Assembly: GCA_029553505.1 (NCBI GenBank)
Contig: JAKPKY010000199.1
Coordinates: forward strand, 1 to 64,000
Length of the DNA: 64,000 nt
Reading direction: 5' to 3'
DNA from: Planctomycetota bacterium
Lineage (GTDB): Bacteria > Planctomycetota > Phycisphaerae > SM23-33
Shown here: in pieces, positions 28,178 through 36,442 of the stretch
How the letters are laid out: each line of letters starts with the position of its first letter
Numbering within the stretch: position 1 is the stretch's first letter
Notes under the pieces: generated by a model
What the model was told of the DNA's origin: nothing
What the model saw: the letters and a program-made list of their open reading frames with translations, nothing else
The model's database searches: none
Made by a program: the position numbers and the translations under genes

Positions 28178-28810
28178 ATGAGCAACGTGGAGACATTTTC
28201 AGGCGGCGAGGAAGCCTCCGGCGATTCGTGCGACAAGGCGCGCAGCGCCGACGTTTCGCGAGGCGCCAGTGAATCGCGCGGCACGAGCGACGAGTCTCGC
28301 AATGCGAGTGAGAAGAATCGCGGCGATGACGCGTGGAATGAATCGCGCGGCGTCAGCGAATCTCACGGCGGCAGTGGCGCAGCGGGCGAATCGCGCGGGG
28401 CGCGGAATGAATCGCGCGGCGGCATTGGGCCGCGTGGCGTCAGCGAGGCGCGGGCGAGCGTGGAGTCGTTCGCTCCGGGCATCGCGCCGTCGGTGGGCGG
28501 AGGCGTGGCGCCGATCGGCGCGGGCGAAGGCGCGGCGCGGGGCGGCGGGTCGGGCCGGCGCAGGCCGCTCCCCCCCAAGCTGTACCGCATCGGCGAGGTC
28601 GTGGCGTATTCCGGCGTCAGCCGGCAGACGATCCACAACTACACGACGATGGGCCTGCTCCAGGAGTCACGTTGGACCGAAGGCGGCCATCGCCTGTACG
28701 ACGAGTCGGTCTTCGACCGTCTCGACCGGATCGGCGACCTGAAGTCGCATCACAAGTCGCTGCGCGAGATCCGCGACCATTTTGACCAATCCGACCGGCA
28801 GGACGGCTGA
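28178..28810 (+). CDS. MerR-family transcriptional regulator with low-complexity Ser/Arg/Gly N-terminal region
   Basis: LYRIGEVVAYSGVSRQTIHNYTTMGLLQESRWTEGGHRLYDESVFDRLDRI; N-terminus rich in ESRG/SRG units. Confidence 0.85.
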   Translation: MSNVETFSGGEEASGDSCDKARSADVSRGASESRGTSDESRNASEKNRGDDAWNESRGVSESHGGSGAAGESRGARNESRGGIGPRGVSEARASVESFAPGIAPSVGGGVAPIGAGEGAARGGGSGRRRPLPPKLYRIGEVVAYSGVSRQTIHNYTTMGLLQESRWTEGGHRLYDESVFDRLDRIGDLKSHHKSLREIRDHFDQSDRQDG

Positions 28811-28976
28811 CGCAGGCCGCCCGCGCGGCCGCGAAGGATCGCGGCGAGTCGCAGCCGGGGCGAAGGTTGTGAGAAAGTGAACATCGTGCCGCGGCGGAGC
28901 GGACGCACCGCGCGTCGCGGCGGCAAGGCGGGCGAGTCCCGCCGGGAACGCACCTGGTCATGGAGGACCGGGCACA

Positions 28977-30857
28977 ATGAACGCGATCCGAAGTTTCTTC
29001 CGACGGATGCGGCGGCGGTCGGCATGGATGAGCCGCCCGGTCAAGCCGGCGCTGGCGGCGGCCGCCGTGCTGCTGGTGGGCGGGGCCATCTGGCTGGCGA
29101 CGGCAGGGCCCTCGCCCCACTACGTCGCCGTCTCTCCGCGTCCGCTGGCGGCCGACGAACTCCTCGAGGCCCAATCCCTGCTCGACGCCCACGGAATCGC
29201 CTGCAAATCCGAGTCGGGCAATCTTCTCGTTCCGTCGGAGCAGCTTCCGCAGGCGCGTCTGCTGCTGGTCTACGAAGGCCTGCTGGGGCGCGACGGGGCC
29301 GACCTCTTCGCCCAGCTCGCGCAGGAAAGCGACATCTGGTCCACCGACTCCCGCCAGGCGAAGCGCTGGCAGGCGGCGAAGATGGCCTGGCTGAGCCGGG
29401 AGATCGGCAACATCGAGGGCGTGCGGAAGGCGACGGTGGTGTACGAGCCGGGCTCGCCTCGCCGCCTGGGCTCGCCGGAGGTTCCGCCGACGGCGGCCGT
29501 CAAGATCGACATGAAACCGGGCGTCAAGGTCTCCCCGCAACTGGTCGAGGCGGCGGCCGACCTGGTGGCCGGGAACATCCCCAACATGGAGCGAGGGAAG
29601 GTCTGCATCGTCGACGGCACGGGGCGGAGCTACCGGGCGGCCGAGGGCTCGCTCGCGACGGCAGGGGCCCTCGAACGCATCCGCGCCGCTGAGGCGTTCT
29701 ACGCCGAGAAGATTCGCGCGGCCCTGCCGTACATCGACAATCTGATCGTCGGCGTGAACGTCTCCGGCGGGGAGTCGCCCGCCCGCTGTACCGGCGCGTC
29801 GGTGGCGGTTCCGCGGAGCTACTTCGCGGGCGTCTGCCAGGCCGGCGGGCTCGAGCCGACCGACGAGAACGTGGAGTCGGCCATCGCCGCCCAGACGGTC
29901 AAGATCCGCCAGTCGGCGGCGAAGGTTCTCGGTGCGGCCGAGGATGACGTGAAGGTGGACTGGTACTACGACGCGGCGCCGGTGCGTGCGGCCACCGTCG
30001 CGGCGCCGGCGCCCGGCCAGGGCGTTTCGCCCGCCGGTCCGCTGGCGACGGCGGGGCTTTTTGCGGCGTTGCTGGCCGGCGCGGGGGCGTGGTGGCTGGC
30101 GCGGACGCGAAGGCGCGCCGCCCACGGCGACCCGTCCGATGCGCTGTGCCCCGAGCCGGCGCTGACGGGCCGGCCGTTCGCCTTCCTCACCCACGCCGAA
30201 CCGCAGACCCTTGCCGATGCCCTCAAGGACGAGCACCCGCAGACGGTCGCGCTGGTGCTTTCGCACCTGGAGCCGGATCTTGCGGCGGCCGTCCTGGGCC
30301 GCCTGACGCGCGAGCAGCAGGTGGACGTCGCCCGGCGGATCGCCAACCTCTCGCCCGCCGACCCGCAGACCCTGCGGGAGGTGGAGCGGGCCCTGGCGGC
30401 GCGAATGACCCGACAGGGCGCGCTGAGCGGCCCCGGCGGCGCCGAGGCCCTGGCGAAAATCCTCCAGCACGCCGGATACACCACCGAACATGCGGTGATG
30501 ACGGCGCTGTCCGACAGCGAGCCGACGCTGGCCGAGTCGGTCCGGACGAAGTTGTTCGTCTTCGAGGATCTCTCGCAGGTTCCGCCGCACCGCCTGGGGG
30601 CGGCGCTGGAGACGCTCGAGAGCGACGAGCTGGCGATCGCGCTGCGGACAGCCGGCAAGGACCTGACGCGCAAGGTGCTGGCGGCGCTGTCGAACGACGC
30701 GGCAGGGCGCGTCCGCCAGGAGATGGAACGCATCGGGCCGGTGCGCCTCAGCGACGTCGAGGCGGCCCAGCAGCGCGCGGTGGAGGCCGTCCGACGGATG
30801 GAAAACGGCGAGTACGTCTCCGTGTTGCGCGGAGAACGCAGCGAGTTGATGGCGTGA
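28977..30857 (+). CDS. FliF-FliG fusion: MS-ring protein (TM1, YscJ/FliF domains, TM2) joined in one ORF to FliG middle and C-terminal domains
   Basis: N-terminal part: TM, PRPLAADELLEAQSLLDAHGIACKSESGNLLVPSEQLPQARLLLVYEGL...; TM2 GLFAALLAGAGAWWLA; then FAFLTHAEPQTLADALKDEHPQTVALVLSHLEPDLAAAVLGRL...FVFEDLSQVPPHRLGAALETLESDELAIALRTA...GPVRLSDVEAAQQRAVEAVRRMENGEYVSV (FliG_M/FliG_C). Confidence 0.92.
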   Translation: MNAIRSFFRRMRRRSAWMSRPVKPALAAAAVLLVGGAIWLATAGPSPHYVAVSPRPLAADELLEAQSLLDAHGIACKSESGNLLVPSEQLPQARLLLVYEGLLGRDGADLFAQLAQESDIWSTDSRQAKRWQAAKMAWLSREIGNIEGVRKATVVYEPGSPRRLGSPEVPPTAAVKIDMKPGVKVSPQLVEAAADLVAGNIPNMERGKVCIVDGTGRSYRAAEGSLATAGALERIRAAEAFYAEKIRAALPYIDNLIVGVNVSGGESPARCTGASVAVPRSYFAGVCQAGGLEPTDENVESAIAAQTVKIRQSAAKVLGAAEDDVKVDWYYDAAPVRAATVAAPAPGQGVSPAGPLATAGLFAALLAGAGAWWLARTRRRAAHGDPSDALCPEPALTGRPFAFLTHAEPQTLADALKDEHPQTVALVLSHLEPDLAAAVLGRLTREQQVDVARRIANLSPADPQTLREVERALAARMTRQGALSGPGGAEALAKILQHAGYTTEHAVMTALSDSEPTLAESVRTKLFVFEDLSQVPPHRLGAALETLESDELAIALRTAGKDLTRKVLAALSNDAAGRVRQEMERIGPVRLSDVEAAQQRAVEAVRRMENGEYVSVLRGERSELMA

Positions 30858-30883
30858 AATGTGATATCGGGTGCCACAGATAT

Positions 30884-31164
30884 GGGTGCCACGGCCAAGC
30901 GCGGTTTGCTTGGCCGTGCGGAAGACACCCTCAAGCAAACGGCGCTTGAGGGTGGTACCCGAATGGATGGCGTGACGGTCTGTTGGGTGCCACGGCCAAG
31001 CGCGGTTTGCTTGGCCGTGCGGAAGACACCCTCAAGCAAACGGCGCTTGAGGGTGGCACCCGAATGGATGGCGTGACGGTCTGTTGGGTGCCACGGCCAA
31101 GCGCGGTTTGCTTGGCCGTGCGGAAGACACCTTCAAGCAAACGGCGCTTGAGGGTGGCACCCCG
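30884..31164. repeat. 101-bp tandem repeat (about 2.8 copies; starts at 30884, 30985, 31086)
   Basis: Each unit: gggtgccacggccaagcgcggtttgcttggccgtgcggaagacacc(c/t)tcaagcaaacggcgcttgagggtgg(c/t)accc + gaatggatggcgtgacggtctgtt; two hairpins per unit. Confidence 0.95.
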
Positions 31165-31197
31165 GCACCCCGGTTGAGAGTGTGACGGGATAAGAGC

Positions 31198-31959
31198 ATG
31201 GCAAGGGTGATCAAGGCCGGCGAGACGGGCGAGGCAGCGGCGCCCGCCCTGCGTTTCGCGGACCTGGCGGACCAGGCGCGGCGCGTCGTGCTGGACGCGC
31301 GGGCGCAGGCCGCCAGCCTCACCGACCAGGCCCGCGCCGAGGCCGAGCAGGCCCGAACCCGGGCGGCCGAAGAGGGATACGCCCAAGGCCTCGCCGCCGC
31401 CCGCCAGGAAACGCAACAGGCGACTGCGGAAGCCGCCGAATCGCTCCGCCAGGCCGTCGAGTCGGCGCGGGAACTCGTCGAGGCGCTCCAGGCCAACCGC
31501 CGGGAGCTGCTCGCCGAGGCCCGGCGCGAGATGCTCGAATTCGCCGTCGAATTGGCCGAGCGGATCGTCGGGCGCGTGGCCGGGGCCGATCTTTCCGCCG
31601 CGGCGGCCAACCTCGCCAAGGCGCTGGAGCTCTGCGGCGCGCGGACCGAGGTCGCTGCGCGGGTGAACCCCGCGCAGCTGCACGGGCTCTGGCGGCACTG
31701 CCGGGAACTGGTCGACACGCTCGGCGCGGGGCAGGTGCAACTGGTGGCGGACGAGTCGGTCTCGCCCGGCGGGGTGAAGCTGATGGTCGGCGCCGGTGAG
31801 ATCGACGCGACGATCGAGGCGCAGCTGGACGCCGTGGTGACGGCGCTGCTGGGCCCGCGCCGCGCCGAGGCGCGGGAACTTACGGGACACTACGTTTCGC
31901 ACGCGGCGCGGCAGTCAGCCGGCGCGGCGGACGCGGCGGTGGATCATGGGACTGTTTGA
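31198..31959 (+). CDS. fliH: Flagellar/type III export stator FliH-like
   Basis: Coiled-coil with AAEEGYAQGLAAARQE, C-terminal V-ATPase-E-like ...VSPGGVKLMVGAGEIDATIEAQLDAV. Confidence 0.88.
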   Translation: MARVIKAGETGEAAAPALRFADLADQARRVVLDARAQAASLTDQARAEAEQARTRAAEEGYAQGLAAARQETQQATAEAAESLRQAVESARELVEALQANRRELLAEARREMLEFAVELAERIVGRVAGADLSAAAANLAKALELCGARTEVAARVNPAQLHGLWRHCRELVDTLGAGQVQLVADESVSPGGVKLMVGAGEIDATIEAQLDAVVTALLGPRRAEARELTGHYVSHAARQSAGAADAAVDHGTV

Positions 31960-33280
31960 CGGACACAGGCAGATGCTGCGGCACGTCCAGCCGGCGCGGG
32001 TGACCGGGCGGGTCAGCGGCGTGCGCGGACTGACGGTCACGGTGTCCGACTTCCCCGCGCCCGTCGGGGCGGCCTGCCGGATCGTCCGCGGGCGGCGCGG
32101 CGTCGACGCGCGCGTCGTCGGGTTCGCCGAGGAACAGACGCTCGTGATGCCCCTCGGCGCCGTCGAGGGCGTCTGCCGGGGCGACCGCGTGCAGTGCGCC
32201 ACGGCCGAAACCTCCGTCGCCGCCGGAGACGAGATGCTCGGGCGCGTGCTCGACGGGTTCGGAAACCCCATCGACGGGCGCGGCGAGCCGCACGGCGGGC
32301 GGCGGATGGAGGTCTGGCCGGAGCCCATCGCCCCGATGCGCCGCCGGCGGATCTCCGAACGACTGCCCACCGGCGTCCGCGCGATCGACGCCTTCCTGAC
32401 CGTCGGGCGAGGCCAGCGCATGGGCGTCTTCAGCGGCTCGGGCGTCGGGAAAAGCATGCTGCTCGGAATGATCGGGCAGCACTCGCGGGCCGACGTGAAC
32501 GTGATCGCGCTCGTCGGCGAGCGCGGGCGCGAGGTGCGAGATTTCCTGGAGCGCGACCTGGGCGAGGCGGGCCTGCGGCGCTCGGTGGTGGTCGTGGCCA
32601 CCAGCGACGAACCCCCGCTGGTGCGGGTGCAGGCGGCGGCCGTCGCCACCGCCGTCGCCGAGGGCTTCCGCGACGACGGACGCGACGTCCTGCTGATGAT
32701 GGACTCCCTGACGCGCCTGGCGACCGCCCAACGGCAGATCGGCTTGGCCGCCGGAGAGCCGCCGACCAGCCGCGGATATCCGCCCAGCACCTTCAACCTC
32801 CTGCCGCGCCTGCTGGAACGCGCGGGAAGGACCGAAAGCGGCTCGATCACCGCGTTCTACAGCGTGCTCGTCGAGGGCGACGACCCCGCCGAGCCTGTCT
32901 GCGACGCGGTGCGGGCCATCGCCGACGGGCACATCTGGCTGTCACGCCCGCTGGCGCGGCGCGGGCAGTACCCGGCCGTGGACGTGCTCCAGAGCGTCAG
33001 CCGCGTGCGGAACGACGTGACCGATCCCCGCGTCCGCGCCGCCGGCGACGAACTGCGGAACCTCCTGGCCCTCTACGCCGAGGTCGAAGACCTCGTCAAC
33101 GTCGGGGCCTACAAGACCGGCGCCAACGCCGACTACGACCGCGCCATCCAGGCCGTCGGGGAAATCCGCGACCTGTTGGCCCAGCCGGTCGAGCGGGCGG
33201 CGGATTACGACGAAACCGCGGCGCGCGTGCTGGAACTGGCGGAACGATTCGGGCGCGGGCGGGAACCCCCGGTCGCGTGA
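31946..33280 (+). CDS. fliI: Flagellum-specific ATPase FliI
   Basis: GVFSGSGVGKSMLLGMI Walker A; GERGREVRDFLE; overlaps fliH. Confidence 0.95.
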   Translation: MGLFDGHRQMLRHVQPARVTGRVSGVRGLTVTVSDFPAPVGAACRIVRGRRGVDARVVGFAEEQTLVMPLGAVEGVCRGDRVQCATAETSVAAGDEMLGRVLDGFGNPIDGRGEPHGGRRMEVWPEPIAPMRRRRISERLPTGVRAIDAFLTVGRGQRMGVFSGSGVGKSMLLGMIGQHSRADVNVIALVGERGREVRDFLERDLGEAGLRRSVVVVATSDEPPLVRVQAAAVATAVAEGFRDDGRDVLLMMDSLTRLATAQRQIGLAAGEPPTSRGYPPSTFNLLPRLLERAGRTESGSITAFYSVLVEGDDPAEPVCDAVRAIADGHIWLSRPLARRGQYPAVDVLQSVSRVRNDVTDPRVRAAGDELRNLLALYAEVEDLVNVGAYKTGANADYDRAIQAVGEIRDLLAQPVERAADYDETAARVLELAERFGRGREPPVA

Positions 33281-33292
33281 GAGTGACGGCGA

Positions 33293-33763
33293 ATGGGCGA
33301 ACGCGAAGGCAAAAAGTTTCCGCTGGAAGGGCTGCTGAGGCTGCGGGCGCGGCAGGAAGACGCCGCGCGGAACGCCCTGTCGGCGTTGGCGGGCGAGCAG
33401 GCGGCCCGGCGGGAACGTATCGAGAGCCTGCGCGCGGAAGTGCAGGGAGTTTCGCAGCGCCTGCGGGAGATGCTGCTGGACGGCGACTCGGCCGGCGGCG
33501 CCGCCTGCCGAGAGCGGATTGCCGAGTTGCAGGTGACGGCAGCACGCGAGACGGCCGAGGTCGCGCGATGGGCCGGGCGGCTCGAACAGGCGCGCGAGGC
33601 CTTCGCCGAGGCGCGGGGACAGCGGCAGGCCGTCGACCTGCTGCGGCAGCGGTTCGAGGCCGCGATGGTGCTCGCCGGCGCGAAGCGCGAGCAGCGAGAG
33701 ACCGAGGAAATCGCCGGCGCGAACCACGCAGCCGCGCGGGATGAGTTGCGGGTGAACGCATGA
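33293..33763 (+). CDS. fliJ: FliJ-like coiled-coil export chaperone
   Basis: Position after fliI; coiled-coil starting KKFPLEGLLRLRARQEDAARNAL. Confidence 0.75.
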   Translation: MGEREGKKFPLEGLLRLRARQEDAARNALSALAGEQAARRERIESLRAEVQGVSQRLREMLLDGDSAGGAACRERIAELQVTAARETAEVARWAGRLEQAREAFAEARGQRQAVDLLRQRFEAAMVLAGAKREQRETEEIAGANHAAARDELRVNA

Positions 33764-34026
33764 CGGAACGAGACGGGACAATCCGAAACGGCGCGACGGG
33801 CGGGCCAATCCGCGTGCGGATCGACCTGGCCCGTGGGCGGCTGGCCGACGGGCAGGCCAGGCAGCTCGACGCCGGATGCGTCGTCGAGCTGGACACGCGA
33901 CCCGACGAGCCGGTGGAACTGTACGCCGGCGGCGAACTGCTGGCCCGCGGAGAGGCGGTCGTCGTGGACGGGAAACTCGGCGTGCGGGTGCGGCAGATCG
34001 TCGCCGGCGCGAGGCGGACGGAATGA
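33760..34026 (+). CDS. fliN: SpoA-domain protein, FliN-like (88 aa)
   Basis: VELDTRPDEPVELYAGGELLARGEAVVVDGKLGVRVRQIV: SpoA/FliN C-terminal pattern. Confidence 0.85.
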   Translation: MTERDGTIRNGATGGPIRVRIDLARGRLADGQARQLDAGCVVELDTRPDEPVELYAGGELLARGEAVVVDGKLGVRVRQIVAGARRTE

Positions 34027-34550
34027 GCGCGAAAACGAAAATCCTGGCCGCGGCGCTGCTGGCGGCGATGGCGCTGGGCGGGGCGGACACGTCCCGCGCG
34101 GACGCGCAGACCGCGCCCGCTTCCGCGCCGGCCGCGGGTCTCGAAGGGCAGACCGTCGCCCCCCCGCGGGACACGACCGGCACGGACCTCGGCGGCGGGT
34201 GGGGGCGCACGCTGGCGGCGCTGGCGATCGTCGTGGGACTGATCTTCCTGCTCCGATGGGTGCTGCGGCGGATGGGCTCGCCGGCGGCCGCGCGACGCGG
34301 GCCGATGGAGGTCATCGCGCGGACGACCGTCTCGGGCCGCCAGCAACTGCTGCTGGTCCGCCTGGGCGAGCGCCTGCTCGTGGTCGGCTCGGGCCCGGAA
34401 GGCATGACCTCCCTCGGCGAGGTGCGCGACCCGGCGGAAGTGGCGGCGCTGACGCGCTCGGCCGAAGCGGGGCGCGCGTCAGTCGTCGAGACGCTCAAGG
34501 AAAAATTCTCGCGCCGGCAGCCGTCCGGCCGCGACGAGGAAAAACCATGA
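34023..34550 (+). CDS. fliO: FliO-like flagellar biosynthesis protein
   Basis: Signal/TM then ARRGPMEVIARTTVSGRQQLLLVRLGERLLVVGSGPEGMTSLGEV; between fliN and fliP. Confidence 0.85.
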   Translation: MSAKTKILAAALLAAMALGGADTSRADAQTAPASAPAAGLEGQTVAPPRDTTGTDLGGGWGRTLAALAIVVGLIFLLRWVLRRMGSPAAARRGPMEVIARTTVSGRQQLLLVRLGERLLVVGSGPEGMTSLGEVRDPAEVAALTRSAEAGRASVVETLKEKFSRRQPSGRDEEKP

Positions 34551-35356
34551 CGCGGCGAACGATCATCATGGTAGGCACGCTGGCGGCGGTGGTCTCGCTG
34601 GCCGCCGTCGCCGCCGCTGCGCCCGCGCCGGCCTCCGCGCCGGCGAAACCCGGCGGCGCCGCCGATGCCGTCATCGCACAGATCGAGCAGTCCGCCGCAA
34701 AGACCGACGCCGCCCAGGGCGGATCGTACCTCAAGCTCATCGCCACCATCACCGTGCTGTCGGTGGCGCCGGCGATTCTGGTGATGGTCACGAGCTTCAC
34801 GCGCGTGGCCGTCGTGCTGGGCCTGCTGCGCCAGGCGCTGGCGACGCACCAGCTGCCGCCGAACCAGGTGCTGTTCGGGTTGGCGCTGCTGGTGACGGCC
34901 GTCGTGATGGCCCCGGTCTATCGCGACGTGCACGCCTCGGCCGTCGGACCGTACCTCGAAGGAAAGCTCGCCGCCGGAGACGCCGTCCGCGCCGGCGAGA
35001 AGCCCGTCCGCGAGTTCATGATCCGCCAGATCCGCGGCGGGCAGAACGAGGCCGACGTGTACCTGTTCCTCGACGAGCAGCTCGCCGCCCGCGACAAGCT
35101 CACCTGGCAGGACGTGCCCACCACGGCGCTGATCCCCGCGTTCGTCGTCAGCGAGCTGAAGATCGCGTTCCTGATGGGCTTCCGAATCTTTCTGCCGTTC
35201 CTGGTCATCGACATGCTGGTGGCGAGCGTGCTGGTGTCGATGGGCATGCTCATGCTGCCGCCGGTGCTGGTGTCGCTGCCGTTCAAGCTGCTGCTGTTCG
35301 TGCTGGCCGACGGGTGGCGCCTGGTGGTCGGCACGCTGATGACGAGCTTCGGGTAG
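34547..35356 (+). CDS. fliP: Flagellar export gate protein FliP
   Basis: MVTSFTRVAVVLGLLRQALATHQLPPNQVLFGLALL...ALIPAFVVSELKIAFLMGFRIFLPFLVIDMLVASVLVSMGMLMLPPVLVSLPFKLLLFVLADGW. Confidence 0.97.
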   Translation: MTRRTIIMVGTLAAVVSLAAVAAAAPAPASAPAKPGGAADAVIAQIEQSAAKTDAAQGGSYLKLIATITVLSVAPAILVMVTSFTRVAVVLGLLRQALATHQLPPNQVLFGLALLVTAVVMAPVYRDVHASAVGPYLEGKLAAGDAVRAGEKPVREFMIRQIRGGQNEADVYLFLDEQLAARDKLTWQDVPTTALIPAFVVSELKIAFLMGFRIFLPFLVIDMLVASVLVSMGMLMLPPVLVSLPFKLLLFVLADGWRLVVGTLMTSFG

Positions 35357-35364
35357 GGCAACGC

Positions 35365-35622
35365 ATGAACACGAGCGAAATCCTCGACTGCCTGCGGCAC
35401 GCGATGACCCTCACGCTGCTGCTCGGCGCGCCGGTGCTGCTGGCGGGGCTGCTCGTCGCGCTGGCGGTGAGCGTCTTCCAGGCCGCCACGCAGGTGCAGG
35501 AGCCGATGCTCAGCTTCGTGCCGCGAATCCTCGTCATGATGCTGGCGCTGCTGCTGACCGGGCCGTGGATGCTCGCCCGCCTGGTCGAGTTCAGCCGCGA
35601 AATGTTCGGGCAACTGCCATGA
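35365..35622 (+). CDS. fliQ: Flagellar export gate protein FliQ
   Basis: 86-aa two-TM protein, LVSVFQAATQVQEPMLSFVPRI pattern. Confidence 0.93.
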   Translation: MNTSEILDCLRHAMTLTLLLGAPVLLAGLLVALAVSVFQAATQVQEPMLSFVPRILVMMLALLLTGPWMLARLVEFSREMFGQLP

Positions 35623-35665
35623 GTTGCGAATCGCGACTCGCGACTCGCGATTTTCGGGAAACCCG

Positions 35666-36433
35666 ATGACGCACGGAATGGACAATTTAGCCTGGCTGGC
35701 GACGTTCTGGCTGGTCGTCGCGCGCGTCGGCGGGATCTTCCTGCTGACGCCGGTGTTCGCGTCGCAGGCGGTGCCGGTGAAGCTTCGCGCGGCCATGAGC
35801 GTGGCGATCGCGCTGGCCGTCGCGGGTCGCGCGGCGAGTCCGGCGGCCTGCGCCACGACCGCCCAGTTCGCCGCCGCGTGCGGCCTGGAGTTCGCCCTCG
35901 GCGCGACGATCGGGCTGGTGGCGAGGCTGGTCTTCGCGGGCGTGGAACTCGGCGCGGCACACGTCGGGCAGCAGATGGGCGTGGCGCTGGCCGACGTGAT
36001 CGACCCGTCGCTGGAGGCCTCCGGCGTGGTGCGCGGGCTGTACCTGATGCTCGCGGCCGCGGTCTTCCTGACGATCGGCGGGCACCGCCAGGTCATCGCC
36101 GCGCTGCTGCGGACGTTCGACGCGATTCCCGTCGGCGGGTTCGCGCCGGGCGCGGCGCTGACGGGCGCGGCGACGGCCGTCCTCGGCGCCGCGGTCCTGC
36201 TGGCGCTCAAGCTCGCCGCGCCGGTGCTCGTGGCGATGCTGCTGGCCACCGTCGCGATGGGACTGGTGCAGAAGACCGTCCCGCAGTGCCACCTGCTGTC
36301 GGTGGGCCTGCCGCTGCGGGCGATGCTGGGATTGCTGGTCATAGCCGTCACGGTGGCGGCGACGGCGCCGCTGCTGTCGGCGGCCGTCGAGGGCGCGATG
36401 GGGCAACTGAACGCTGCCCTGTCCGCGAGGTGA
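35666..36433 (+). CDS. fliR: Flagellar export gate protein FliR
   Basis: FWLVVARVGGIFLLTPVF...VPVKLRAAMSVAIAL; polytopic; between fliQ and flhB. Confidence 0.93.
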   Translation: MTHGMDNLAWLATFWLVVARVGGIFLLTPVFASQAVPVKLRAAMSVAIALAVAGRAASPAACATTAQFAAACGLEFALGATIGLVARLVFAGVELGAAHVGQQMGVALADVIDPSLEASGVVRGLYLMLAAAVFLTIGGHRQVIAALLRTFDAIPVGGFAPGAALTGAATAVLGAAVLLALKLAAPVLVAMLLATVAMGLVQKTVPQCHLLSVGLPLRAMLGLLVIAVTVAATAPLLSAAVEGAMGQLNAALSAR

Positions 36434-36442
36434 ACGAAACGC

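Noticed and set aside
28260-28440. CRISPR-like recurrence of GAATCGCGCGG
   Set aside because: Irregular spacing and in frame with an encoded SRG-rich tail; better explained as coding low-complexity sequence.
28617-30938. 773-aa minus-strand ORF
   Set aside because: Complete antisense shadow of the FliF-FliG gene.
30884-31164. CRISPR array interpretation of the 101-bp repeats
   Set aside because: Units are directly tandem with conserved 'spacers', only about 3 copies, no cas genes; related single copies are dispersed.
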